Origin: Caprimulgus europaeus
Lineage: Eukaryota; Chordata; Aves; Caprimulgiformes; Caprimulgidae
Length of the DNA stretch: 64,000 bases
Direction: 5' to 3'
NCBI GenBank assembly: GCA_907165065.1
Contig: OU015551.1
Coordinates: 2,418,001 to 2,482,000 of the forward strand
The position numbers and the translations under genes were made by a program. Under the pieces are notes generated by a model. It saw nothing but the letters and a program-made list of their open reading frames with translations, was not told where the DNA came from and ran no database searches. Shown in pieces: positions 1-11,820 of the stretch (position 1 is its first letter; each line of letters begins with the position of its first letter).

Positions 1-58
1 ACCAAGTCCCTGACTAACCCATGTCCCTCAGCACCGTGTCTCCACCACTCTTCAATCT
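1..58 (-). mobile_element. CR1 LINE fragment, cut by the window edge
   Basis: The sequence matches the inner part of the CR1 copy at 764-985 (shared 'CCCATGTCCCTCAGCAC' and 'ACTCTTCAAT'). Similarity fades after about 58. The orientation is CR1 sense on the - strand. Only a remnant of the ORF2 3' end is present. Confidence 0.6.
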
Positions 59-763
59 GTCTCATCTGCACAGACTGGAGGCTCTGAGAGCATTTACAGA
101 CCCCGAGTCCTGTCCTGGCATCCAACCCACCACGCTCCAGGGCGGCTGGCAAAAAGGATGGAGAACAGAAATAAAAAGGTAGCCTGGCTCGTCACAAACT
201 CTAAGTAGCCAAGCCACCACCTGCAGCGGATCATGGACTTGTATTAGACCCATCTCCATGGAGATTAAGCCCTGCTGCCCCTCCAGGGGATCAGCAGCAG
301 AGCTCTGCTGATGGTGGGGCGTGTGAGGATCAGAGGAAGTTTCTCTCGTGCTGCCTGCCAGGTCTCATCGGGATCTTTCCACACCGGCTCCTATCTGCTG
401 GCATCTCTCCGGAGCAGACAGACCTCTTCTTGCTTTCGTGCCCCAGGGAGCACGAAACATTTCATGAGTCACCTACACTGATTTCTGACAGTAAAGCAAA
501 CCTGGGACAGTGAGTTCCAGTCCCCTGGACAGGAGGAGATGTTGGGAGCAGCTCGATGCCCACCTGGAGCTCACAGAAGGGCTGTTGCACCACTCGACTT
601 GCATATCTGCACCCAAAGCAGCTGGTTGCAGCCACCCTCACATCTCTCATCCAGCCCAGTGGTCCCTCCCCTGTGTTTCTACCTCACACAGTTTTCTCTT
701 CCTTGTCCTTGCTGCGAGTTTCCTTTATATTTTGCCCCCTGGGCTTGCCTGGGGCTGCAGCAC
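59..763. other. No gene seen
   Basis: Mixed-composition unique sequence. The open frames on both strands are short, overlap one another, lack splice context and resemble no family I know. Confidence 0.5.
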
Positions 764-985
764 GGAATCCCAGAATCACCTGGATTGGAAAAGCCCTTTA
801 AGCTCATTGAGTCCAACCATGAACCCAACACTGCCCAGTCCCCACTGACCCATGTCCCTCAGCACTGTGTCTACACGACTCTTCAATCCCTCCAGGGATG
901 GGGACTCCACCACTGCCCTGGGCAACCCCTTCCAATGCCTCAGAACCCTTTCAGCAAAGGAATTCTTCCTCACATCCGATCTAAC
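764..985 (-). mobile_element. CR1 LINE 3' fragment
   Basis: The + strand opens with a degenerate CR1 terminus (ATCCCAGAATCACCTGG) and continues into the reverse complement of the ORF2 C-terminus. Reading the - strand gives [19 protein letters not shown], the characteristic CR1 reverse-transcriptase tail. The copy is 5'-truncated, as most CR1 insertions are. Confidence 0.9.
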
Positions 986-3619
986 CAGCAGGTTTTCCAG
1001 CTGTGAAGAGCAGTAAATCACCAGCCGAGCGAAGCTGCCTCCCAGCTGCATGGAGAGGGCTCTAACTCCGGGGTCACTTAGCTGCTGCACAGTAGCTCCA
1101 GAGAAGTGATCTGTGGATTAAATTTCCAGGAACTGGTGGGGCCCAACTCAGTTTTCAGCCACCAATTCACCCAATTAAAAATAAACACAGAGTTACAGAA
1201 GGGCTGTGCTTGGTCGCAGCTGATTTTTATCGAGCCCGGCTGGGCGTTGGGATGGAAAGAGCCCTGGGCTGGAGTCACTCTCTTTCCATTCCCAATCCAT
1301 GCTGCCTCGGGAGGATTTGGGAAGCAGAAAGTTGGAGTTGAGGGGCCTTTGTGAAATCCTGGCTTCTCTGAGGTTTTCCCACACGTTCATTAGACATACA
1401 GCTCATTCAAGTTGATTTCCAGAGGTTTTAAGGGCTGAAAGGCTCATTTGTGTCTGTCTGATCCTTTGGTTTCTGCGGGAGCTGGGACCTGCGGCGTGCC
1501 AAGCAGATGAGCACCGAGCACCGAGTCGCTGTGGTGGTTAATGAGTGGGTGAGGAAACTCAGGAAACTCTGTCCTGGCCCAATTTAGAAGGTGCAGGAGC
1601 CAGCAGGAAGACAGAGCCACCACGGAGCTCAGCAAAGGGCTGCCTGCCCTGTGCTGCATCCCTTAGGGATGCTCTTTAGCTGAGGCGTTGGTCCGTGCAG
1701 CCAGAGCCATGAGATGCTACCACCACAGAGCTGGGTCGTGCCAGCAGCTCCTGGGGAGCAGGGTCTCCAGCCCCCCCCCTCACCATGGTGGGAACAGCAG
1801 GGTTATCAGAACAGGGTGGCTCCTCTCTAAGATGGAAATTTCTCCTCTGGCCAGAGGCAGGGATCTTGGCTCGCATCCCTGCTCCCTGTCACTGAGCCTC
1901 GCCACCTTCCAGGGCTCACTTTGTTCACAAAGAGCCTCAGATAAGCTTCTTGGCAGGGGTGCTCTGTTCTGCTGGGCATTAGCATGGCTCAAGACAGGTT
2001 TTTTTTTTTTTTAAATATTAACCTCTTGTATCCCTTAGAAGATGCAGCTCAGACACAGACTCTGGGGCTGGGGCAGCAAGTCAAGGCTCTGCGGCGGTGG
2101 GAAGCATCGGCATCACTGCAGGGGTTGGTTTCTTCTGACTGCCATCATGGACCAAGGAGATGTCAACTTCCTTGAATGAGCAACATGGAGGTAATGGCAA
2201 TGCTCACCCATGGGTGAGCACCTGGCAGGACCTGGTGAGTAACAGGAACCTTCTGCTTGGTGAAAACAGGCTTTGAACTCGCTCCCGTCAGAGCCACGGG
2301 ACATCTTGCCATGGTTATGAGCACGAGCGCCTGAGGCTGCGTCTGTGAAATGCCTAAGGAATGGTTGCAACTCAGGGAACATTTCTTTTCACTGAGTTGG
2401 AGGATTTTATGAGGAGATTTGTTTCTCTCTGAGTGCATTTTTTTTTTTTGCCAGTCTGAAAAAATGCCTTAAACCTCCCGCTCCTGCTCTTAAAACCAGC
2501 GGCCGGTGATTTGGGGGAGCCAGTCTGAGGCATCTCAGAAAGCACCTGGTGGGATGCTGGAGTCCCTAACCAAAATCATGGTCCTGGAGCCCCACAGCAT
2601 GCCCTGATTCACAGGGAAGGGCTGGCTGGCAGCCCATGTGCTGCCCTCCCCTGCCACTCAGCCTCGTTTATCTTCATTACTTGGGCTGTTTACGCAAGTA
2701 AGAATTGGCCAGAGGCGCCCGGCCCCGCTGCGTGCCAAGGGAGGAAGCAGGCACCAGCACAAGCTCTTGTGGCTGGCACCCAATTGCCTGCACGTTCTCT
2801 TTCCAGAACAAAAGGCCAGGATGCTGTCTCCGTGGCCCAGGGCAAGGGGTGGGTCTGACCCCTTACATGGCTCATGTCAGGGGTCCCGGCAAGGGGACCC
2901 ACCACCTCCTGCTCTGCACTGGTGGCCCAAGGGCATCCCGCAAGCAGAGATGCTCAGGCACCTCTGTGCAAAGTCCCTGGGAGCAGAGCTGCTGAGGACC
3001 TTTGCTCCCAAAGCTTGAGGGTGCTGTCCTTGGGTTTAGTCCTGGCTTAATTCTTCATGGCATGGGAGCTGCTGCTGAGCTTGTGGTTGAAGAGATGTCA
3101 CAAACAAAGCTGAGCTGGCACAGCCTCCAGTGCTTCCCACTTTGCTTCTCTTGTCCAAGCAGCTCCCAGAAATCTCAGCTCAGCCCATGACCCTGCTGCA
3201 GAGAGAGGGGTTGGAGGGGGCAGAGCCAGGGTTTAGCACCCCTGGGTGGGCTGTGCTCGCCTGGAGAGCTGTCACCTGGTCACAGTGGCTGTTCACCAGC
3301 CTGGAGTTGTTTCTGAGCTCAGGGCTGGAGATCAGACAAGTGCCAAGCTGCTGACTGCTAGCTGCCGCTAAAAAGAGAATACACACAATGTTCCAGAGCA
3401 TTTTACAGGGGTTTTGTGTAAAAAAAATTCCTTTTTTTTAACTTCTGCTCCAGCAAACACCATTTGATGTCAAACTGCCAGCAGGAAAGCCACTTGCTGC
3501 AGTTCTGAAGAAAGGAACAAACGGGTTGGTCCAGGGACGGTGTCATCTCAAGAGCTTCTCTAAGCCAGCAGCCATGAAGAGAAGCTTAGACATGGCAAAA
3601 CCCCTCTGAGTCCTGCCTC
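986..3619. other. No gene seen; unique intergenic DNA
   Basis: No recognisable exon, repeat family or RNA gene. Short T-runs occur at 2000-2012 and 2438-2450. A 126-codon frame at 2638-3018 has no family resemblance and is probably a chance frame in GC-rich DNA. Confidence 0.45.
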
Positions 3620-3790
3620 GAGGTGGCCAAGTCAGCCCCCGGCAGCAGCTTCCCGTGGCGGGCGGCTGTGCCAGCGCGCGCCCAGCGCCGGGAGGACGTG
3701 CGAGACAGAGCAGGCTTTGTGTCGCGCCTGGCCCGGGCTTGCCTGGCGAGGAGAGACACGGTGGAAACATGCTGGGGTCTGACACGCAGC
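3620..3790. promoter_or_regulatory. Small CpG-rich patch
   Basis: A roughly 170-bp stretch is clearly richer in CG dinucleotides than its surroundings (GCGCGCGCCCAGCGCCGG and similar). It lies just upstream of the pentanucleotide array at 3909. It could be an unmethylated regulatory patch or an unrecognised exon; nothing identifies a transcript. Confidence 0.25.
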
Positions 3791-3908
3791 CTCAGCGGTG
3801 GTGCTGACCCTTTGGTGAGGAGGAGCCGTGATGGAGTCTCAGGATCAATGCTGGTGGGTCCTTCTGCTGTTCTGTTTCATTCTAGCTTCGTGTCTCCACT
3901 CTGACAGT

Positions 3909-4098
3909 GCTCCTCTCCTCTCCTCTCCTCTCCTCTCCTCTCCTCTCCTCTCCTCTCCTCTCCTCTCCTCTCCTCTCCTCTCCTCTCCTCTCCTCTCCTC
4001 TCCTCTCCTCTCCTCTCCTCTCCTCTCCTCTCCTCTCCTCTCCTCTCCTCTCCTCTCCTCTCCTCTCCTCTCCTCTCCTCTCCTCTCCTCTCCTCTCC
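3909..4098. repeat. (TCCTC)n pentanucleotide microsatellite
   Basis: About 38 nearly perfect TCCTC units, all pyrimidine on the + strand. The frames read as (LLSSP)n or (RGEER)n only because the repeat lacks stops. Confidence 0.97.
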
Positions 4099-4481
4099 AT
4101 GCATCGTGCAGGGCAGAAGGTCCTACCCCATCAGAGAAGTTGGGGAGCAGGAGGTGATAGCACTGCCTCGGTCACAGGTTCCCTCAACGTGCCTAGATGC
4201 CATCAGGGTACTTTGCTTCTGGCTCCTTCCAAAGCCATGGAGGTTGCCCACTCACGGCAAGATCACCCACAGAGTCACTTGGGGACACTGACTTTTCTCA
4301 CACCTACTTTCCAGGTGACGGGAAACAAAAGAACCCAAGATATTTAAAAGCAGGAAGCCAGATCCTGTAAACTATCTAAAAACGTCTCCTCCGGAGATGA
4401 GACTTCACCCTGGCCCCGAGCCCAAGGAACGATCAGCGCTAATGAGAGCGAGAGAGAGGGGGAGGGATTGAGGGGGGATGT

Positions 4482-4504
4482 CCTGTCCTGTCCTGTCCTG
4501 TCCT
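4482..4504. repeat. Short (TGTCC)n microsatellite
   Basis: Between four and five copies of the pentamer GTCCT, closely following the longer TCCTC array. Confidence 0.8.
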
Positions 4505-5699
4505 ACCCGAGCATCCTCGCTGCGTCCCCCTGCTTGGGTCACCCCAGACTGGACAGGCACAGAGGTACCTTGGGTCTCACCATGCCTCAGGATAAAGCTG
4601 CTGCCCGTGAGTTGGGTTGGAATCATTTTAGCTCGTTAACCCTGCACATTTTTAGCTTATAGACCCCAGGGAGCCAGGAAGTGCTGCAAGAGGGGACAAA
4701 ATCCACCAAAGAGAAGAAACTTTACAGCTGCTGGTGGCACTTGGGACACTGAAATCCTTGAGGTGTCTGGGGAGTCCAGGGTTTTTGTGGCAGGAACCTT
4801 AAATTTCTGCCCTTTCCTCACTCAAACCCCTTTACAGAGCAGCTCTAATTCCCACCGCTGGTGCCTTCTCAAATGGTTTTTGGTAGCTGGGAATTGCAAG
4901 AAGGATGAGCTCTGCTGGTTTATTTCCTGAAACAGTATTTCCTTGAGACTGACACATAATTGATGAACCCAAAACCTTGGAGTGGCTCATCATATACCTG
5001 GTTGCTTTCTGCTTTTCATCTGTAGGCACCTTGTCCACCCTCTGAGCCTGCCTCACACGCACGCCGGCCGTCTCTGGGTGATTTGTAACCTCTGCAATGT
5101 GAACAGCTCAGAAAAAGAGATGTATTATTCCATGATGGATCTCTGCCAGCTCTTCAGTAGCTCCTGTTGGACTCAATGCCATCTGACTGGGTGCTGGTCC
5201 ATCTCTGGAGATGTGCTGAGCAGATCAGCAATGGCTATTGGCCAGGAAGGGCATCTCCTGGAGCAAAGATGTTGCTGGAGAGGAAGGAGAAGTGGGATTT
5301 GGGAATGTCTTCCCCTAAAACACAAATGATGTGACTTCTAGGCAAACCATCCTCATCTCCCACGAGGTTGAATGCCTCAGGGTGAATGTCCCTTACCTTG
5401 GTGGCTGCCAGGAGTGAGGCAAAGCTTGTCATCACCGCTTTGGAGAGAGAACAGATCCCAGAGACCATGGGCTGAGCAGCCGGGAAGCCCAGACAAGGGC
5501 TCTCCTGAGACAGGCACTCAGGGACATCCTCTCCCTTGTGACCAGCTCTTCCTGCCTCCTCGATCCTCTTCACATCCCAAAAAAACCCTGGGAAAAAGAA
5601 TATCCCCAAGTCACTGGCTGCTGAAGTAGGAAAGCCAAGGAGCTCCTGGGATCCAGGGAAAGAGCATGAAGAGAGCAGGGACCTGTCTCAGCATTTGGG
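4505..5699. other. No gene seen
   Basis: Unique sequence with only short, unrecognised open frames on either strand. Confidence 0.45.
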
Positions 5700-5960
5700 C
5701 TCTGGTGGTGCCCGGTGACAGGACAAGGGGCAATGGGCACAAACTGGGACACCAGAAGTTCCAGACAAACTGAAGGAAAAACTTCTTCCCTGTGAGGGTG
5801 CCGGAGCCCTGGGCCAGGCTGCCCAGAGAGGCTGTGGAGTCTCCATCTCTGGAGATGTTCAAACCCACCTGGACACTTTCCTGTGCAACCTGGTGTAGGG
5901 ACCCTGCTTTGGCAGGGGGGTTGGACTGGATGATCTCCTGAGCTCCCTTCCAACCCCTGG
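5700..5960 (+). mobile_element. CR1 LINE 3' fragment
   Basis: ORF2 tail and 3' UTR of CR1 in sense orientation, including ACAGGACAAGGGGCAATGGG and the closing GGTTGGACTGGATGATCTCC. The terminal ATTCTATG-type repeats are missing. It resembles the inverted copy at 7072-7485. Confidence 0.9.
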
Positions 5961-6739
5961 TTACCCACTTTATTCTCAACTATTGAGTTTTGAAAGAGAT
6001 CAATCAAATTTTGTTGTTTCTTCCCCCCCAGATATTCAGAGGAGCTTCTTTCCCAAATGAAAAAGCTTCTTTTTTTTTCCAACCAAGCCCTGAAAGCACA
6101 GAGGAAGAAGATGTAAATATTTTCATCCACTGTTTCTGGGGATGAATGGGTTTTTTTTCCCCTTGCTGCTGTCTTCAGCAGCCCTGTACTGAGCTTACAC
6201 AAAAACCTGGGTCTTATTTAAAAGGCTCAGATGGGAACTCTTTTGAAAATCAACCTAATACTTACAGACATGTCTTTGATTTTTCAGGAGTAAAGCCAAG
6301 ACAGCTTGCTGCAGGGAAGGAAGAAAACTCAGGATGAGCTTGTGTCTCTGGTGTCTCTGGCCTTTTTTTTTTTAACCTGTCCTTAGTTGACACCTCCAGA
6401 TGCTGCACACACTCGAAAAGGTGAGTTTTGACCCTGCCCAAATGCTTGATCCCACATAAACATGTTTATTTTTTATAGGTAGCAAGGAGCAAGCACACCA
6501 GCAATGCCTCCACCGGTCTGTACCAACCCATTAATTGTTGGGATGGAGCTGACTGGTTGTTAATTCACATCTCAAAGGTTCAGTGTAGCTGTTCCATTCC
6601 CTTTGACAGTCCATGTAAACACCACAGTGCTCCCAGCTTTCCCATCCAGTGTCTCATCCCAAGGGGAACGTGGGCCAAGTTGGCGGGGGGGGGGGGGGGG
6701 GTCCTCACCCTCCTTCTCTCCTATTTTCCATCTGCCTGG
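5961..6739. other. No gene seen; contains a G17 run
   Basis: Unique AT-leaning DNA with T-runs near 6069 and 6362 and an uninterrupted run of 17 G at 6685-6701. Confidence 0.45.
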
Positions 6740-6900
6740 ACCTGGTGTCACGTTAATTTTTATGCTCCCAAGGTTTGGCTTGGCACGTGGCTCAGAGAAC
6801 AGGGGGACCCAGAAGCTGAGCAAAATGATTCTTTATGTAAACGAGCGCTGATTATAATTACGCTGCTGTAATTACTGCCAAGCAAATAAACAATCAAGGG
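6740..6900. promoter_or_regulatory. Candidate conserved noncoding element
   Basis: This block stands out from repeat-like surroundings: balanced composition, several TAAT homeobox-type cores (GATTATAATTACGC and GTAATTACTGCC), and a forkhead-like CAAATAAACAATC. It contains no CpG island or open frame of note. A developmental enhancer is inferred from texture alone; no alignment was possible. Confidence 0.3.
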
Positions 6901-7071
6901 CAGCAGCATCCCAAAGGCACATGGGGCCCTCGGCAAAGCCCCCAGAGCAGATCCTGTGCCTTCCCCTGGGCTCACAGGGGAGGGGACAGACTTGGAGCAA
7001 ATGCTTAATTCTCTGGTGTCAAAGTGACTCCTGTGGGGTGATGTGGGAGCAGCCCAGGGAGACAAGGAAAT

Positions 7072-7485
7072 CACAGGATCCCAGACTGGTGGGGTTGGAA
7101 GGGAGCTCAGGAGATCATCCAGTCCAACCCCCCTGCCAAAGCAGGGTCCCTACACCAGGTTGCACAGGAAAGTGTCCAGGTGGGTTTGAACATCTCCAGA
7201 GATGGAGACTCCACACCCTCTCTGGGCAGCCTGGCCCAGGGCTCTGGCACCCTCACAGTGAAGAAGTTTTTCCTTAAGTTTGTCTGGAACTTCTGGTGTC
7301 CCAGTTTGTGCCCATTGCCCCTTGTCCTGTCACTGGGCACCACCCAGAAGAGCCCAGCCCCATCCATTTGGCCCCCACATTTCAGATATTTACAAACATT
7401 GATCAGATCCCCTCTCAGTTGCTCTTCTCCAGGCTGAACAGTCCCAGCTCTCCAGCCTCTCCTCGTAAGACAGATGCTCCAGGCA
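7072..7485 (-). mobile_element. CR1 LINE 3' fragment
   Basis: Starts on the + strand with TCACAGGATCCCAGACTGG and runs back into ORF2. The - strand encodes the CR1 RT tail and earlier ORF2 sequence (RNGHKLGHQKFQTNLRK). It is longer than the related + strand copy at 5700. Confidence 0.92.
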
Positions 7486-8079
7486 AAGTGGGGAAGTGAA
7501 GCATCTCTCTGTGTATTTTACACAATGAGGATGCTCTTCCACTAGGCAAAAGTCTTCCTTGCTCCCTTTCTGGCCTATTTGGATCCAAGTGGATCTGCTG
7601 GGGGATCTCAAATCCTGCTGGTGGAGCAGACAGTGGGTTTCTCATCCCATGAAACCAGCCAAGCAGTGAGACACCTCTGCCCTTCCCCTGCGAGGCTCCT
7701 GGGGATGGTCCAGCAGCGTGGAAGGCAGAGCATCACCGAGGGACGTGGGGTGGGACCTGGCCTCTTGCCTGCAGCCTCCATATATCCAGGTGGATCAGCT
7801 CAGCCTGGTGCCCACCCAAGCCTCCCCTCTGGCGGCACGGCCTCGCCGACAAAGCCCAGACCTCCATACCTCAGAGACAGACAGGACTGATGGAGCCATT
7901 TACTCTGAGCAGAGTCACTGCTGGCTGGCTCCTGCCTGGCGCTGGGTTGGCACTTGGGCTTCAGCCCTGGTTTTATTTGTGTGTTTTAAATGTGGGCAGC
8001 ACTCAGCAAAGCCACATTGCAGGAGTGACTGCAGCGCACAGAAAACAATTCCCTCCTCCAGAGCTTTTTTTAATGCTCC
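7486..8079. other. No gene seen
   Basis: Unique DNA between two CR1 copies; no recognised element. Confidence 0.45.
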
Positions 8080-8596
8080 TGTGGCAACTGCATCCAGTTC
8101 TGGGGTCCCCAACATCAGAAGGACATAGACCTGCTGGAGCGAGTCCAGGGGAGGCCACGAGGATGATGCCAGGGCTGGAGCAGCTCTGCTGTGAGGACAG
8201 GCTGAGAGAGCTGGGGCTGTTCAGCCTGGAGAAGAGAAGGCTCCGGGGAGACCTTCCAGTGGCCTCCCAGTACCTGAAGGGGCTCCAGGAAGGCTGGGGA
8301 GGGACTTTGGCCAAGGGCAGGGAGTGACAGAACAAGGGGAGATGGCTTGAAAGTGGCAGAGGGGAGATGGAGCTGAGATGTGAGGAAGAAATTGTTTGGT
8401 GTGAGGGTGGTGAGACCCTGGCCCAGGTTGGCCAGAGAAGCTGTGGCTGCTCCTCCCTGGAAGTGTTCTCAGCCAGGCTGGATGAGGCTTTGAGCAACCT
8501 GGTCTAGTGGAAGGTGTCCCTGCTGCTGGCAGGGGGGTTGGACTGGATGAGCTTTAAGGTCCCTTCCAACCCAAACCAGTCTGGGATTCTATGATG
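8080..8596 (+). mobile_element. CR1 LINE 3' fragment, relatively complete 3' end
   Basis: The sense strand encodes CR1 ORF2 motifs ([21 protein letters not shown]) and then the 3' UTR, ending at GGGATTCTATGATGG, the CR1 terminus. The frame is disrupted, so the copy is dead. Confidence 0.95.
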
Positions 8597-9459
8597 GGGG
8601 TTAACACCAAGTCCAGGCAGGACTTGTGAACAGGGGTGTGGGTGATAGGAGACCTGGAAGGGCCAGGGCAGAGGTCTGGCTCTAGCTGTATCCAGGATGC
8701 TGAGATGGGGAAGGGATCTGCAGGGAGAGATCTGGGGAGCGAAAGGAGACGGGCTGTGAAGGGGAACAGGGAGAAGGTTTGGGGCTGAGCTGGAGATACT
8801 GCTCTTCTGTCTTCCTAAACCCATTTTTTTCCAGCCAGGCTGGGACAATGCTGCAGTGGAGGCCAAGAGAAACGTTGGAGCAAAGCTGGGACATGCTGGC
8901 TGCAGTGGGACAGCTTGGGTACAGGTACTGCCACAGGGGAGCACACTGGGGCCAAGTTGTCTATAGGGGGACATGTAGAGGAACCCATGGAGGGGAAAGG
9001 ACCCTTGTGTGATGTTCATATACCACATGGCTTTGCCCTGAGCAGCCAGACTTTTGCCTAGCAAAGCTGTTCCTGATGCCTGGGAGCTCTCCTCCAGGTT
9101 TATACGCAGCCAGTTAATGCTCATTTACACCAGAGCAAATGTTCATCTTTAACCTGAATCCCCAGCCTAATCTTTAGCCTAAATTAAGCCCTCTCCCCTG
9201 CCTGCAAGGGTGCTTACAGAGGTTTTGTGGTGGAAGGTTTGAGTCCTTCAGCTCTAGAAGTTTTGGCTTTCACAGGAGGTTAGTGGAGCTCCAGAGCCCT
9301 GGGGAGATGCTCAGGCAGGAGAAGGTTTGAGCCTTGGGAAGATAAAAGGGGAAAAGCTTCAATGGGGAGAAAACATCTCCCTCCATCCCCTCTCCCCACC
9401 GGATTTCTGTGCTGCTGAAGCTCTCTGCTCCTCTCCAGGGTTCCCCCTACTTTGCGGCT
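8597..9459. other. No gene seen
   Basis: Unique DNA without recognisable features. Confidence 0.4.
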
Positions 9460-9570
9460 GAGGAGCCGTCTCCGAGTGACAGCGGTGAGCGGATTAATTA
9501 ATCTGCCTGTCAGCTCTTGGCAGCGAGAAGCTCTGCCATGCCAGCTCTAATTAAACTGAACAAAACCTGC
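9460..9570. promoter_or_regulatory. Candidate conserved noncoding element
   Basis: Contains GCGGATTAATTAATCTGCC, a near-palindrome centred on TTAATTAA, followed by a second homeobox-like site in TCTAATTAAACTG. This suggests paired-type homeodomain binding. It is inferred from composition and motifs only. Confidence 0.3.
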
Positions 9571-9999
9571 CTTTATCTCCAAACCTTGCCTCAGGCTGGG
9601 ATAAGGCAGGAGGCCACCAGGAGCTGAACTCAGGCAGCTTCATCGCACCCAAGAGCCTGGCACCCACCCCTGCTTCTTGCTGAGCATGGAGGGGCTGGGG
9701 AATGTGTGTCCCACGATGGCTGTGAAGGGCAGGTCAAGGTAGGGGAAGGTGTGAGCTGGGGTGCTCCAGCCCCTCCAGTCACCCCAGACCTCATGAGGAC
9801 TGTCAGCCCTCTGGTCAATTTGATGCTAAATGTCTTGCCCATGTCTTATGGCCAGGGGGGGATTTTTTCCACTTCAACCTCCAATCCTTCTAGCAAACCC
9901 TCAGATGGGCATCGCTTGCCATGGGACCACTCATGGTCTGTCAGAAGGGTCCTGGGTGAAACCTGTTGATGCTCCAAATGGCTGGAAAGCAACATTTAA

Positions 10000-10268
10000 A
10001 TCACAAGGATCATTAAGGTTGGAAAAGACTTCTCAGATCATCCAGTCCACCTGTCAACTCATCACCACCATGCCCACTAAACCACGTCCCCAGGTGCTAC
10101 AGCTACGCGTTTCTTGAACACCTCCTGGGATGGGGACTCCACCACTGCCCTGGGCAGCCTGTCCCAATGTCTGACCACTCTTTTAGAGAATAAATTTTTC
10201 CTAATATCCAACCTGAACCTCCTCTGTTGCAACTTGAGGCCACGACCTCTTATCCTAAAAGGATTTTG
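10000..10268 (-). mobile_element. CR1 LINE 3' fragment (neoavian-type tip)
   Basis: The + strand begins with a degenerate tip and CATTAAGGTTGGAAAAGAC, then runs through ORF2 tail sequence. The - strand reads [21 protein letters not shown]. This subfamily is shared with the copies at 17728 and 19312. Confidence 0.92.
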
Positions 10269-10738
10269 CACCCTGACAAATCAGATGTAAACGAACCCAG
10301 AGAGGAGAGAACCTGAGGGAGGGCACGTGCCATGTGGGGTGCAGCTGCCTAGAGCCTGCTGCTGGTGGGTGGTGGTCCCCAGCCCTGGAGGTGCCCACTC
10401 TGGAGGTGACCCTGCCTGTCCATGCCCTGGACCACCAGCCCTAGTTTCCCCCCGACACAGCCTCCAGGCTGCAGCAAGTTGCTCGCCTTGCATTTCTGTT
10501 TGTGCTGGCAGAGGACGACTGATCTGACTTAGCTGAGGAAGGCTGATAAGAGCATTATCTGGAGGTATGGCTGGGATGAAGCAGGCAATAGCCTTCTCCT
10601 GGTTCCCTAACGAGGGGGAAAGGCAAGGCTAAGCCGGGGTGGGGGTTATACAAATCCATGTACACATGGGCCTTCAGCTCGTCTTTTACCTGGGTGAGCA
10701 TCATTCACAATAAATGCTGATGGTCCTGTCCTTCTAGG
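10269..10738. other. No gene seen
   Basis: GC-rich unique DNA between the CR1 copy and the long TTTTA array. Confidence 0.4.
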
Positions 10739-11208
10739 TTTTTATTTTATTTTATTTCATTTTATTTAATTTAATTTAATTTAATTTTATTTTATTTTAT
10801 TTTATTTTATTTTATTTTATTTTATTTTATTTTATTTTATTTTATTTTATTGTACTTTATTTTATTTTACTTTATTTTATTTTACTTCATTTTATTTTAC
10901 TTCATTTTATTTTATTTTATTTTATTTTATTTTATTTTATTTTATTTTATTTTATTTTATTTTATTTTATTTTATTTTATTTTATTTTATTTTATTTTAT
11001 TTTATTTTATTTTATTTCATTTCATTTCATTTTATTTTATTTTATTTTATTTTATTTCATTTTATTTTATTTTATTTTATTTTACTTCATTTTATTTTAT
11101 TTTACTTCATTTTATTTTATTTTATTTTACTTTATTTTATTTTACTTTATTTTATTTATTTTATTTTATTTTATTTATTTTATTTTATTTTACTTTATTT
11201 TATTTTTT
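10739..11208. repeat. Long (TTTTA)n pentanucleotide array
   Basis: About 470 bp of TTTTA units with occasional TTTCA and TTTAC variants and a TTTAA block near 10766-10782. The variants are clustered, which suggests growth by slippage. Confidence 0.97.
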
Positions 11209-11470
11209 CTAGCTACACAGTTTGGAGAACTTTAATTGCTCTATGATTAAGTGACTTAATTTCCCTCTCATCAAATGTAATCCCATTTACTCCTTCTTCT
11301 TTTCCTTTCTTTTTCTTTTTCTTTTCCCCCTTCTGGAAATTAAATTAACATTCCATCTAATTACTCAGCCACTTCTGTAATTGCTGAGGGGACTGTGGTT
11401 GTTGTGCTCATTTAATTAATTGAGACCCGCAATGTTTCATGCAGAAGAGGATTTATTGGCTGGGGAGCTG
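11209..11470. promoter_or_regulatory. Candidate conserved noncoding element
   Basis: Unique, AT-leaning DNA rich in homeobox-type sites: CTTTAATTGCTC, TCTAATTACTC, GTAATTGCTG and ATTTAATTAATTGAGACC. Its texture contrasts sharply with the simple repeat to its left. An enhancer is inferred; no conservation could be measured. Confidence 0.3.
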
Positions 11471-11820
11471 GTGCACAGGGTTCATCTGGCAGGAGCAGTG
11501 TGCTCTGCAGGGAGGGAGGGAGGTGACAGCCCCGAGGGCTGGGAAAGGCTGGCTCTGAAATCCCTTTTTTGGGGTATAAATATGGAGCAAATCACTTTCC
11601 CTGCTGGTTCAGTCACCTTTCTGGGTGCATCCTTTTTAGTGGTGTTTTAAACCATGTTGTGTCCAGAGAACTTCCTATGATCAGCAGAGATTTGTCCTCT
11701 GACAGGGACCCTTGGGATGCTCCTCTGTCCCTGCCACAGCACCAGCAATCCCTGAGAGCTGCTGAACATCTCCCACATCAGCAGCAGTGGCTGAAAGCTG
11801 AGGAGCAGGAGCTGGAGCTG

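Noticed and set aside
10850-11212. 120-codon FYFIL repeat frame
   Set aside because: Translation of the (TTTTA)n array.
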